A stretch of 64,000 bases of DNA. Source: Enterococcus timonensis. Lineage in GTDB: Bacteria; Bacillota; Bacilli; Lactobacillales; Enterococcaceae. The DNA is taken from NCBI RefSeq assembly GCF_900104595.1, contig NZ_FNVY01000004.1, positions 1,054,001 through 1,118,000 of the forward strand. Direction: 5' to 3'. The position numbers were made by a program, and so were the translations under genes. The notes below the pieces were generated by a model, which saw only the letters and a list, made by a program, of their open reading frames with translations, searched no databases and was not told the origin of the DNA. Below are positions 1 to 8,038 of this stretch, piece after piece; position 1 is the first letter of the stretch; each line of letters starts with the position of its first letter.

Positions 1-1
1 C

Positions 2-79
2 TCTAACAAAATGAATGTGGATGGCATCAAACAAGACGGTTCAATCGTTCCTATTTTTAGAAATGGCGACTGGGCTTAA
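2..79 (+). CDS. C-terminal end of an unidentified protein (partial)
   Basis: An open frame enters from the left edge and ends at a TAA at 77-79, giving 25 residues that finish IFRNGDWA. A strong terminator follows within 15 bases, which supports this being a real gene end. The fragment is too short to assign a family or function. Confidence 0.5.
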   Translation, partial: SNKMNVDGIKQDGSIVPIFRNGDWA

Positions 80-83
80 AAAT

Positions 84-121
84 AAAAAAACGACTAGCAA
101 AATTTTGCTAGTCGTTTTTTT
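84..121 (+). terminator. Rho-independent terminator
   Basis: Perfect 12-bp stem (CGACTAGCAAAA at 91-102 with its complement at 103-114) flanked by A and T tracts, so it can work in both directions. It closes the gene ending at 79 and could also stop read-through from the leftward tRNA gene. Confidence 0.9.
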
Positions 122-133
122 ATAAACAGGTAA

Positions 134-207
134 CGTCCCCGATTGGAATCGAACCAACGACCTACCGCTTAGGAGGCGGTCGCTCTATCCTACTGAGCTA
201 CGAGGAC
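134..207 (-). tRNA. tRNA-Arg(CCU)
   Basis: Reverse-strand cloverleaf. The acceptor stem pairs GUCCUCG with CGGGGAC, the T loop is GUUCGAAUC, and the anticodon stem-loop carries CCU in the loop CUCCUAA. It reads the rare arginine codon AGG. The CCA end is not encoded. Confidence 0.95.
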
Positions 208-322
208 CTGAATCTATTATACCGACTTCAAAAAAATTGTGCAATGACCAATGAATAAAGTGTTTTTTTAGCAAATTTTTCGATGGAAATTTCATTAAAA
301 AACATCTAATTCGAGTTTTTTC

Positions 323-352
323 TTTCCAACTGTCCAATCGGCGTGTTATAAT
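323..352 (+). promoter_or_regulatory. Promoter of the 53-aa acidic/basic protein gene
   Basis: Consensus -10 TATAAT at 347-352 preceded by an extended TGT element. A weak -35 (TTTCCA, 323-328) lies about 18 bp upstream. It reads into the small gene at 388. Confidence 0.7.
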
Positions 353-387
353 AAGATTGTGAAAAAACGATTACAGGAGGAAAGACA

Positions 388-549
388 ATGCCAGAAAAAA
401 CAAAAGAAGAGATTTTTGCTAAACGTCAAGACAATTACAAGGAAGAAAAAAAAGAAGTCTTCGCTAAAGCATTGAAAGACCACCATGATCCAGAAGATCC
501 TGAAGAAAAAGAAGTCACTGAAAAAGACAAAGCAGTCGAAGAAAAATAA
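388..549 (+). CDS. Small highly charged protein, 53 aa
   Basis: Short gene with a strong AGGAGG ribosome site at 375-380 and ATG at 388. The 53-residue product is almost entirely Lys, Glu and Asp with few hydrophobics and no cysteine or membrane segment, so it is probably soluble and disordered or helical. It has its own extended -10 promoter and a terminator right behind it, making it monocistronic. No family is recognised. The good signals at both ends make it likely to be a real gene despite its length. Confidence 0.65.
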   Translation: MPEKTKEEIFAKRQDNYKEEKKEVFAKALKDHHDPEDPEEKEVTEKDKAVEEK

Positions 550-559
550 TTAAAATAAA

Positions 560-599
560 AAAATTGTCAGCTTTCACAAGCTGGCAACTTTTTTTATTT
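560..599. terminator. Bidirectional terminator
   Basis: Stem TTGTCAGCTT (564-573) against AAGCTGGCAA (578-587), with A and T tracts on the two sides. It separates the small rightward gene from the leftward operon ending at 643. Confidence 0.85.
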
Positions 600-642
600 T
601 TCTTTGTTATTAAATAACAAGTGTTACACCATAAAATAACAA

Positions 643-1056
643 TTAATAAGTCGCTTCAATTTGTTTCAGCATTGACTTAAAGCGACGTTTCCGCAAAAAG
701 CCCCACAAAATTCCAACAGTAACATCGTTGATTTTTTGAATAAAACCAAAGCTTTCCATTTTTTCTTCATAAACCACAGCGCAACTACGAGAATCTAGCG
801 GTTCAATGCGATATTCCACATAGAAACGATTTTTAGTAGTTGAAGTGGTAAAACCGTAAACGGCATTATCGATAAATTTATCAATCGTAATCTTTGCTCT
901 AGCTCGTTTGTTAAACTCTTTTACGTATTCAATATTTTGCAATTGTTTACGGGTAATCCGTTTGCCGGTGTGGCGCTCCACATCATAAATGGCCGAATCG
1001 GCGATCTTATCGAAGAAAAAAGTAGCTGGGACATTTAAATTTTGATGAATTTCCAT
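643..1056 (-). CDS. DUF3284-family protein, 137 aa
   Basis: A 137-residue soluble protein resembling the DUF3284 family, which in enterococci and lactobacilli is often found near beta-glucoside and cellobiose PTS genes. No catalytic motif is evident. The C-terminus is rich in Arg and Lys. The ATG at 1056 has a good GAGGAGG site that lies inside the end of the upstream gene. It is the last gene of a leftward three-gene cluster (75 aa, DUF3188-like, this one) just downstream of the PTS operon. Family assignment is from overall resemblance and the function is unknown. Confidence 0.75.
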   Translation of the reverse strand: MEIHQNLNVPATFFFDKIADSAIYDVERHTGKRITRKQLQNIEYVKEFNKRARAKITIDKFIDNAVYGFTTSTTKNRFYVEYRIEPLDSRSCAVVYEEKMESFGFIQKINDVTVGILWGFLRKRRFKSMLKQIEATY

Positions 1057-1058
1057 GG

Positions 1059-1274
1059 CTATTCCTCCTCTTTTTTATCTTTTTCAATCGCTGTTTGTTC
1101 TGCTTTTTCTTTTTTGGCTTGTTGATTTCCCCGCACCAACATGACCGTGCCTAAAATAATCATCCCAAATGAAGCAAGCATGCCGACAATATTATAATTT
1201 CTAGTAGCTTGATTGGCGGAAAACATAAACATTAACAGTCCAAGACTAACTATAAATAACCCGTTTTTAATCAT
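1059..1274 (-). CDS. DUF3188-like small membrane protein, 71 aa
   Basis: Two hydrophobic segments (about residues 4-20 and 29-47) are followed by a strongly charged Lys/Glu tail, the layout of the small DUF3188 membrane proteins of lactic acid bacteria. The start at 1274 has a GGAGA ribosome site. It lies only 2 bp from the next gene, so the two are co-transcribed. Function is unknown. It probably sits in the cytoplasmic membrane with the charged tail inside. Confidence 0.7.
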   Translation of the reverse strand: MIKNGLFIVSLGLLMFMFSANQATRNYNIVGMLASFGMIILGTVMLVRGNQQAKKEKAEQTAIEKDKKEEE

Positions 1275-1283
1275 CGTGTCTCC

Positions 1284-1511
1284 TTAATTGACGCCGTGAG
1301 CGGAAAAATAAAGCACGGAACCCCAATCTTCTTCTTTAATGCGACTTTTTGCTAAGCGGGCAGCATCTTCAAAATCTTCAGTGCCACTGACATTAAAAAG
1401 TAATTTCAAGCCTTTTTTTTCTTTAAAAGCAAAGGTCACGCCATCTTTTTCAAAGCTATTTAAGACCTCGATAATTTTATCTTGTGACAAAGCTGAGTTA
1501 ATTTCAATCAT
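1284..1511 (-). CDS. Hypothetical protein, 75 aa
   Basis: A 75-residue soluble alpha/beta-looking protein starting at an ATG behind an AAGGGGG site, first of the small leftward cluster below the PTS genes. No cysteine, signal peptide or membrane segment is seen, and no family is recognised. A weak inverted repeat (AGATCAG / CTGATCT, about 1543-1571) between it and the IIC gene may separate or process the transcript. It could therefore be expressed with the PTS operon by read-through. Confidence 0.6.
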   Translation of the reverse strand: MIEINSALSQDKIIEVLNSFEKDGVTFAFKEKKGLKLLFNVSGTEDFEDAARLAKSRIKEEDWGSVLYFSAHGVN

Positions 1512-1582
1512 GTTAAAAATCCCCCTTAAGTATGTATAAGATCAGACTAGCACAAAGCCAGCCTGATCTCAAATAATAATTC

Positions 1583-3013
1583 TTAATCTTCGACTTGTAA
1601 TTTGTTAGCCGAAATAACGAATGGCAACCAGATGAAGAAGGTAATCGCCATGTTGATCAAAGTAACTACTGGTGCACGCCAGTCAGCGCCTGTTGCTAAG
1701 AACGACATTAACATAGGTGGCACAACCCAAGGAACAGCTTGTGATACTGGGTTAACGAGTCCAGCATAAGTTGCTAACCAACCAATAGTAGTTGCTACTA
1801 ATGGAGCTAACAAGAATGGAATGAACATAATTGCGTTCAAGACGATTGGTAAACCAAACATCAAAGGTTCATTAATGTTGAAGATACCAGGTCCAACAGC
1901 TAATTTACCAACTGTTTTGTAGTCTGCACGTTTGCTAAATAGTAAGATAGCGATGATTAAAGTAATTGTACCACCGGAACCACCAAACCAAGCAAAAGCA
2001 TCGAATGAACCACGAACCCACATGTAAGCTTTTCCGTCAGTAATAGCAGCTTTAACAGCGGCTGGTCCGATTAAGCCTTCATAACCATTTTGAGCGACGT
2101 TAATGTTAGCGATTTGGGCAACGCCCCAAACGCCTTCCAAAACTGGTGCCAAAACGTTTGGTCCGTGAATCCCGAAGAACCAGAAAATTTGAACAAACAA
2201 AGTAACAACCAATACCCAACCGAGTCCTTGAGATGCACCCAAGAAAGGTTCAGCAATATATTTTTGAATGAGGTTGATAAGTAAGTCACCATCGCTCAAT
2301 TTACCAACGATGAAGTAGATAATTGCAACAACATATAATGCAACGGCCGCAGGAACAATGGCTGCGAACGCTTTGGAAACTGCAGGCGGTACTGAATCAG
2401 GCATTTTGATAATGATGTTATGTTGCATCAATTTCGCATAAATGACTGTGGCGATAAAACCAATAATCATAATGGTGAAAAATGCATTGGCATCTAATTG
2501 CCCAAGTTTTAACCAGCCCCAAGAACCAGTTGTGATACCTTCAGCGGTTGCTGATAAACCAGTATCGGCAGTTGTAGCATTGATTGCAGATACCGCAGAA
2601 GCGTCTAAAGCAACTTCTTGAGTACCGGCAAATGAAAAGCCAATCCCTGAAATAAAAGCTGACAAGGAAACAATCCCACCAGCGAGATCATTTACTTTGT
2701 AAGCACGTGCTAAGTTATACCCCCACGAAAACGCGAAAATTAACCCGGCAATTGCCAACGTCCCGTTCCACACGTAACCATTAATTTGAATGATTTCGCG
2801 AATGACAGGAATTTCATTACCATTGTAATCTGGCCAAAAAGCTGGCGGCAAATCACGAATAATAGCGTTAAGCATTGTACCAATGGCCCCTGCCATCGTT
2901 GCTGGCATGGTACCGATAAACGCATCACGTAAAGCTACGAGATGTTTCTGTGCGCCAATTTTGGCCGCAACTGGCAGGATGTGTTTTTCCATCCATGCTG
3001 TTAATCCGTTCAT
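1583..3013 (-). CDS. celB: PTS system cellobiose/lactose-family transporter subunit IIC
   Basis: A 476-residue integral membrane permease of the lactose/N,N'-diacetylchitobiose/cellobiose PTS family, with about ten hydrophobic segments. It begins MNGLTAWMEKHILPVAAKIG and contains the family-typical stretches GIHGPNVLAPVLEG and INEPLMFGLPIVLN, where the conserved Asn-Glu-Pro binds sugar. It moves the beta-glucoside across the membrane while IIB phosphorylates it. It is the last gene of IIB-IIA-IIC behind a sigma-54 promoter. The ATG at 3013 has a GGAGG site. Substrate (cellobiose, chitobiose or another beta-disaccharide) is inferred from family only; no phospho-beta-glucosidase gene is present in the cluster. 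Confidence 0.9.
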   Translation of the reverse strand: MNGLTAWMEKHILPVAAKIGAQKHLVALRDAFIGTMPATMAGAIGTMLNAIIRDLPPAFWPDYNGNEIPVIREIIQINGYVWNGTLAIAGLIFAFSWGYNLARAYKVNDLAGGIVSLSAFISGIGFSFAGTQEVALDASAVSAINATTADTGLSATAEGITTGSWGWLKLGQLDANAFFTIMIIGFIATVIYAKLMQHNIIIKMPDSVPPAVSKAFAAIVPAAVALYVVAIIYFIVGKLSDGDLLINLIQKYIAEPFLGASQGLGWVLVVTLFVQIFWFFGIHGPNVLAPVLEGVWGVAQIANINVAQNGYEGLIGPAAVKAAITDGKAYMWVRGSFDAFAWFGGSGGTITLIIAILLFSKRADYKTVGKLAVGPGIFNINEPLMFGLPIVLNAIMFIPFLLAPLVATTIGWLATYAGLVNPVSQAVPWVVPPMLMSFLATGADWRAPVVTLINMAITFFIWLPFVISANKLQVED

Positions 3014-3101
3014 TTTGAATCCTCCTTAAAAAAATTTTTTATATAAAGAAACTCTTTATACCAACTTTAGGGAGATAATATCTCCAGTTTTAGGGTAAAC
3101 C

Positions 3102-3422
3102 CTATTTTTCATCAATCCGACGATAGATGTCGATTAATTCTTTGGCTAAATCACAAAAGGCAATAGCCGTCATTAAATGATCTTGACTGTGAACCGTCAA
3201 TAAAGTCACTGGAACGTGGGTCCCTTGTGCTTCTTGAGTTAACATACCCGTTTGTGAATGATGCGCTAAAACGAGTGATTGATTCGCGTCTTTCATTTTG
3301 GCGTCGGCTGCTTCAAAGTCACCAGTTTTAGCGGCTTGAATAGCTTCCATCGCATCGCTTTTTGCATTACCAGCGTTCATAATTAATCCCATGATCGCTT
3401 CAAGATTTTTTTCGTCTTCCAT
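3102..3422 (-). CDS. celC: PTS system lactose/cellobiose-family IIA component
   Basis: A 106-residue all-helical IIA protein of the lactose/cellobiose class. It starts with the helix LEAIMGLIMNAGNAKSDAME. The likely phosphorylated histidine is in the QDHLMTAI segment near residue 82, matching the conserved HxQDH region of the family. It accepts phosphate from HPr and passes it to IIB. It sits between the IIB and IIC genes on the same strand with short spacers, and the ATG at 3422 has an AGGAGG site. Confidence 0.9.
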   Translation of the reverse strand: MEDEKNLEAIMGLIMNAGNAKSDAMEAIQAAKTGDFEAADAKMKDANQSLVLAHHSQTGMLTQEAQGTHVPVTLLTVHSQDHLMTAIAFCDLAKELIDIYRRIDEK

Positions 3423-3509
3423 CGTTTCCTCCTTGTCAATTGGCTTTCCTTAAAATAATTGCTGAAAATCTTAGAAATTTAATTTTTGCTTGATTAATCT
3501 TTTATTTGA

Positions 3510-3830
3510 TTAATCTTTTGCTAAGGAAAGTGCTTGGTCTAAAACTTTTTCGCCATTCATCAAGCCATAATCGGCCATATTAATGATATCCATGGGAATC
3601 CCTTTAGGTGCTAATTTTTGTTCGAATTGGGATTTCATAAAACGTACTTGAGGTCCTAATAATAAAACGTCAACATTTTTTGCTTCTAAGTTGTTGTCCG
3701 CATCACTAGCGGCTACAGCAAAAATATCAGCATCCAATCCTCTTGCTTCAGCAGCTTTTTGCATTTTTGAAACAAGTAAACTAGTTGACATCCCCGCGGA
3801 ACAAACAAGCATAATAGTTTTTTCAGCCAT
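3510..3830 (-). CDS. celA: PTS system cellobiose-family IIB component
   Basis: A 106-residue cytosolic IIB protein. The N-terminal strand leads into the phosphocysteine loop MLVCSAGMSTSLLV, with the active Cys at about residue 10. This is the cellobiose/lactose IIB fold. It relays phosphate from IIA to the incoming sugar. It is the promoter-proximal gene of the operon: the start at 3830 lies about 40 bp from a -24/-12 element at 3871-3887 and has an AGGATTAG-type ribosome site. Confidence 0.92.
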   Translation of the reverse strand: MAEKTIMLVCSAGMSTSLLVSKMQKAAEARGLDADIFAVAASDADNNLEAKNVDVLLLGPQVRFMKSQFEQKLAPKGIPMDIINMADYGLMNGEKVLDQALSLAKD

Positions 3831-3870
3831 TCTCTAATCCTCCTTTATTTTTTCTTACATCTTTATATAG

Positions 3871-3887
3871 AGCAAGAAGCGTGCCAA
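3871..3887 (-). promoter_or_regulatory. Sigma-54 (-24/-12) promoter of the PTS operon
   Basis: Read leftward the sequence is TTGGCACGCTTCTTGCT, an excellent match to the sigma-54 consensus TGGCAC-N5-TTGC. It lies just upstream of the IIB gene and next to a gene for a GAFTGA-containing activator, the partner that sigma-54 polymerase needs. Confidence 0.9.
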
Positions 3888-3891
3888 AAGT

Positions 3892-3938
3892 AAAAGTATA
3901 GACAAATGCCTAAAAATCAGGCGATGGTCTATACTTTT
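3892..3938 (-). terminator. Terminator / long inverted repeat between regulator and PTS promoter
   Basis: Outer 12-bp arms AAAAGTATAGAC (3892-3903) and GTCTATACTTTT (3927-3938) enclose an inner GCCT/AGGC pair. It follows the leftward regulator gene and is trailed by T-rich sequence, so terminator is the simplest reading. Its position just upstream of the -24 element also allows an activator-binding role. Confidence 0.7.
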
Positions 3939-3964
3939 ATCTTTACACATTCTTAATATTTTAC

Positions 3965-6673
3965 TTACACACTACCGATAGTGTGTAAGTCTGATGATTT
4001 ATGGAGTTGATTTTCTAATAACATTTGCGTTAAGAAGGCAAGTTCTGCTTCTGGGAGTCGCAAGTGATAATTTTTTTCTAAAAGCATAAAATTAGTTCGC
4101 ACAGTATCCATTTCTAGACGATATTTTTTTTGAAAGACTGCTAAATTTGGAAAATCCCGATGATGCTGGCCTTTTAGAATCGAATCAAAAAGTACGGCGA
4201 CATGCATAATTAATCCAGTATCGACACCTGGTTCTAAAATAATTTTTAAATCATTTTGAATTTGGCGTAAAGTGCGTTGGATTTGCAAAACAAATTGAGA
4301 CAATACAGGCACTTCGGTAATGGTTTGTTCTAAAGATTGGGCGATTTTTTCAACCGATAATTCTTCATTAGCAATTCGCTTTAAAATATTTAATTGATCG
4401 TCTTGGAATAAATCTAACGCTGAGAAAAAAGGAATATTTTGATAATCTACATCAACTGTTCCGGCAATGGCAATCACTTGATAATCTTTTAATAAGTTGT
4501 CGATATGTTTTTTAAAAGTTGTTTTTTCAATAAATTGCATCTGAATGACTTCGACTTTTTGATGGTTCACCACCGGATGGATCCGTTGATACAACCGAGC
4601 CGCCACCCCTTCACCTGTAAAACAAGCTACGACAATCGCTTTTTTCTTTTGTAATTGATTTTTTTGGTTGGCAAATTGTTCCCGCACCGCTGATTCAAAA
4701 TTCAGTTGAATATTTTGATAAATATCTTCCAGTGAACGCCCGACCGTGCTCATGCGGACAGCTTCTAGCACGACTAAGGTTGAACTCATGGTAATCGCCT
4801 TAGTACGAACGCCGGTCTCTTCATAAATCATAGTGCCAAAAGCATTGAGGCTCCCCATATCAGTTAAAAGTAGAACGCCATTAGTTAAGACTTCTTTATA
4901 TTCAATAATATAATTTTTCAGTTGTTCATACATTTTTTGGACTTCCAAAGTCAGCGGCATATTCATGGCCATGCCTTCTTGGGTGCCTAATAATTCTTGG
5001 ACAGTTTCTAACATGGAACTGGCGGTGGATTTCCCGTGCATTAAAACAATGACCCGGACATTATTTTCCGCCACTGGCACCATTTCCCCGACATCAATCG
5101 ACAAAAACATGGAAATAAAACCAATTTCGTCAAAAGGAATTTCCACGTCATTTTCTGCTTCAATCATCCCTGATAAATCAATCGCCACTTGAAATTCTTT
5201 AGAAAATTTCTTCCGAACATTATTCAAATCGGGATGGACAATAATATGACCTTCACGAAGGCGTTCCAACGTGGATTGCAAATGCAAAGAAAAAGCAAAA
5301 CGCGCTTTTGGTCCGTATTTACGCTGTAAAATGCTTTCGGCGTAATCATAAAGACGATTGGTTAGGTCCCAAAGTTGATCAGAAATCAATTCTTCATGAA
5401 TCGAACTTCTCGTTAATTCTTTAACGTAAGTGGTGAAATAAGCATCCACATCGCGACTAATTAAACTTTCTAAATCGATAACTTCTAATTGTTTTTTGGA
5501 AAATTCTTCCACCTTTGCTTCTATACTATTGTAAACATCCATGCTTTGCGTGGGGTCTTGTGACCAAACCACTTCAGACTCCCCTGGTTCAAAGGTCAAA
5601 AATTGCGCTTTTTTATCGACAAAATGATCAAGCCGATCGGGTACTTCTTTCATTTTTAGCAGACCTTTTTGGACTTGGAGCGGTAAATCTTCTTTGTGAA
5701 TCGTTAAAGAATCTTCATTATGCGTTCGGTAATGGAGAAAAGCTTTGGCACAGACAAGTTTCAAATCCCGCTTCACTTGACCGATATTGCCTTCTGCATG
5801 ATACAGCATAAAGGCTAAGACAGCTTCTCGTTCAATATGAATTTTTTGATGGAGGCGATTGGCTTCTTGTTTAATGAACAACGAAATAATTTCATAGCGT
5901 TCATCAAGTGTGCGGTCGTCAAGGCTAGGCAAAGTAATCGACATAGGAATGCGGCGGTTAAAAGTCGTTAGAAAATTTTCCGAACTTTCCGTTGTCGCGC
6001 CGATAATTTGGACCGAAGCTTCATAGCTTTGCGCACTTTCACCAAGTGGCCGGTAAATTCCTTTATCAATAAAAGTAAAAAGCATTTCTTGGCCTTCTGG
6101 TGGCAGACGATGAATTTCATCAAGAAATAAAATCCCGCCGTCCGCTTGAGCAACCAAACCGGTGCGATCTTCATTGGCGCCAGTGAACGCTCCTTTTTTG
6201 ACACCAAAAATATGAGCAAAAAGTAATTGCGGATTTTGCGCGTAGTCGGCACAGTTAAAAGAAACAAAGGGCGCGGATTTTTCCAGACTCTCTGATTCAA
6301 TGGCAAATTGATACATACATTCAGCAAATAAAGATTTACCAGTACCCGTTTTACCAAAAATAATCGTATGTAGTCCCCGCGGCGGATATAAAATGGCGGC
6401 CTTTGCTTGTTGAATAACTACTTTTAGCGAATCATCCACACCTACTAGACTATTAAAAGAAACTTGCGAGATTTCATCGGTGATATTTTCCACAAATTGA
6501 TACACTACTGGTCGCGTATTACTTTTAATAATTAACTTTTCTTTGGCGAGTTCTGATAAATAACGGCTAACATTGGTGCGATCCAGCGCTAATCGGTCCG
6601 CGACTGCACTAGCTGTCAGTCCCTTGGCATCTCTTTTTAAGAGGATCAAAATTTCATCTTTACGATTCGACAC
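3965..6673 (-). CDS. LevR/CelR-type sigma-54-dependent PRD transcriptional activator
   Basis: A 902-residue activator. In order: an N-terminal helix-turn-helix (about 1-60), an AAA+ sigma-54 domain with Walker A GKTGTGKS (107-114), the sigma-54 contact motif GAFTGA (161-166) and Walker B ILFLDE (181-186), a PTS regulatory domain, an EIIA-mannose-like domain (VIVLMHGKSTASSM), an EIIB-like stretch and a second PRD near the C-terminus. Such proteins open sigma-54 promoters, with activity tuned by PTS phosphorylation. The target is almost certainly the -24/-12 element directly downstream. The GTG start at 6673 has an AAGGAG site. Confidence 0.93.
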   Translation of the reverse strand: MSNRKDEILILLKRDAKGLTASAVADRLALDRTNVSRYLSELAKEKLIIKSNTRPVVYQFVENITDEISQVSFNSLVGVDDSLKVVIQQAKAAILYPPRGLHTIIFGKTGTGKSLFAECMYQFAIESESLEKSAPFVSFNCADYAQNPQLLFAHIFGVKKGAFTGANEDRTGLVAQADGGILFLDEIHRLPPEGQEMLFTFIDKGIYRPLGESAQSYEASVQIIGATTESSENFLTTFNRRIPMSITLPSLDDRTLDERYEIISLFIKQEANRLHQKIHIEREAVLAFMLYHAEGNIGQVKRDLKLVCAKAFLHYRTHNEDSLTIHKEDLPLQVQKGLLKMKEVPDRLDHFVDKKAQFLTFEPGESEVVWSQDPTQSMDVYNSIEAKVEEFSKKQLEVIDLESLISRDVDAYFTTYVKELTRSSIHEELISDQLWDLTNRLYDYAESILQRKYGPKARFAFSLHLQSTLERLREGHIIVHPDLNNVRKKFSKEFQVAIDLSGMIEAENDVEIPFDEIGFISMFLSIDVGEMVPVAENNVRVIVLMHGKSTASSMLETVQELLGTQEGMAMNMPLTLEVQKMYEQLKNYIIEYKEVLTNGVLLLTDMGSLNAFGTMIYEETGVRTKAITMSSTLVVLEAVRMSTVGRSLEDIYQNIQLNFESAVREQFANQKNQLQKKKAIVVACFTGEGVAARLYQRIHPVVNHQKVEVIQMQFIEKTTFKKHIDNLLKDYQVIAIAGTVDVDYQNIPFFSALDLFQDDQLNILKRIANEELSVEKIAQSLEQTITEVPVLSQFVLQIQRTLRQIQNDLKIILEPGVDTGLIMHVAVLFDSILKGQHHRDFPNLAVFQKKYRLEMDTVRTNFMLLEKNYHLRLPEAELAFLTQMLLENQLHKSSDLHTIGSV

Positions 6674-6716
6674 AAACTCGTCTCCTTTGTAAAATTTTCT
6701 AATTTAAGCATAACAC

Positions 6717-6742
6717 AAAAAAGCGCTTAATTGCGCTTTTTT
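6717..6742 (-). terminator. Terminator of the helicase gene
   Basis: AAAAAAGCGC (6717-6726) pairs with GCGCTTTTTT (6733-6742) around a 6-nt loop. It directly follows the leftward DEAD-box gene and has T-tract potential on both strands. Confidence 0.88.
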
Positions 6743-6753
6743 CAGGAGAACAA

Positions 6754-8010
6754 TTAAGATTTTTTCGGTGTTTTTTTGTCTGGCTTGGCACTAGTTTGCG
6801 TATTTCCTGGCAATTGTGTTACCAAATGTCCACCATATAAAAATTGTTGGGTGAACGTTCCGGGTAGTTTTTTTAATCGGGACACTTCTTCTGGTGCGAC
6901 TAAAAGAAGAACTTGTCCGGCTTCGCCCATTCGGCCAGTCCGCCCTTTGCGGTGAATAAATTGTTCCACATCATGGGGAAAATCAAAAAAGATAACATAA
7001 GGTAATTGGGGCAAATCCAAACCACGAGCTGCCAGATCAGTCGTTAATAAAAATTGGGCTTTACCTTCTTTAAAAGCTGTCAAAGCCATTTTTCGGACAA
7101 ATTTATTTTCATCAGACGCGAGATTGGCCACCGGAAGTTTTTCGTAAATTAATTTTTCGTTCACATTTCCTAAATCAGCCAATTGGTGGAAAAAGACCAA
7201 GGCTGACATCTGAGGAATTTGGGCCAATTTTTTTAAAATATCGACTTTTTTACGTTTTTCCACTACGAGATATGTTTGGAAAATATTATCCAGTTGTGAA
7301 TCGATCTTTCCAACATTTAGTTTTTCAGTTTCGGCAAAAATACTTGCCGCTTTTTCTGGAGCAAGTGGTGTCGCTGAAAATCCTAACAGTTGATAATTTT
7401 TAATGCCGTGTTGCAAGATTTTTTCAGTAAGACTTTTATCTTCTTTTAAAAGTTGATCAACTTCATCTAGAATAATTATTTTAAGATCGGGCCATTTAAT
7501 TTTTTTGCTCGTGAGCAGTTCCAGCACTCGACCTGGCGTGCCCACTAAGACATTAGGTTTAGCTTTTAGCTTTTCTTGTTGGCGTTTAACATTACCGCCA
7601 CCGATCAGGGCCGCTACTTGCATCCCTAAAAGTTTGGCGTAAGGTCTGGCAACTTCGATTGTTTGCATCGCCAGTTCTTGACTCGGCGCTAAAATTAATA
7701 ATTGAGCTTTTTTGTCCATGGTTTTTAAGCGCAATAAACTTGGCAGCAAAAAGGCGAGCGTTTTTCCAGATCCCGTGGGCGCTACGGCTAAAATTTCTTG
7801 GCCGAACTCAATTTTGGCAAACGTTTCTTCTTGAATTGGGGTAGGACTTTGGAAATGATTTTCCTGCCAGAGGGGCTGAAAAATTTCAGGAATTAGTTTG
7901 GTAGAGTCGACAGATGCAGTTGATTCAGTTAAGTTGGTAGATTCAGTTAAATCTTGTGCTTCTTGGATTTCGTGCGGCGTTTGAGAGGTGTTCATTTCTT
8001 TTTCGGTCAT
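6754..8010 (-). CDS. DEAD-box family ATP-dependent RNA helicase
   Basis: A 418-residue helicase with a Q motif (SPTPIQEETF), motif I APTGSGKT, motif Ib GTPGRVLEL, motif III FSATP, and C-terminal motifs RGLDLPQ and HRKGRTGRMG. Motif II reads DEVD instead of DEAD, seen in some small Firmicutes helicases such as the YfmL type. It probably remodels RNA, perhaps in ribosome assembly. The N-terminus has about 45 low-complexity Thr/Ser/Glu residues with repeated LTEST, and the C-terminus ends in a Lys-rich tail. ATG at 8010, AAGGA site. It is monocistronic, with its own terminator. Confidence 0.88.
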   Translation of the reverse strand: MTEKEMNTSQTPHEIQEAQDLTESTNLTESTASVDSTKLIPEIFQPLWQENHFQSPTPIQEETFAKIEFGQEILAVAPTGSGKTLAFLLPSLLRLKTMDKKAQLLILAPSQELAMQTIEVARPYAKLLGMQVAALIGGGNVKRQQEKLKAKPNVLVGTPGRVLELLTSKKIKWPDLKIIILDEVDQLLKEDKSLTEKILQHGIKNYQLLGFSATPLAPEKAASIFAETEKLNVGKIDSQLDNIFQTYLVVEKRKKVDILKKLAQIPQMSALVFFHQLADLGNVNEKLIYEKLPVANLASDENKFVRKMALTAFKEGKAQFLLTTDLAARGLDLPQLPYVIFFDFPHDVEQFIHRKGRTGRMGEAGQVLLLVAPEEVSRLKKLPGTFTQQFLYGGHLVTQLPGNTQTSAKPDKKTPKKS

Positions 8011-8038
8011 TTTATTTTCCTTTTTATAATTATTTTAG

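Noticed and set aside
6754-8010. DEVD in place of DEAD as a sign of an inactive helicase
   Set aside because: The acidic pair needed for ATP hydrolysis is kept and all other motifs are intact; the variant is known in small Firmicutes helicases.
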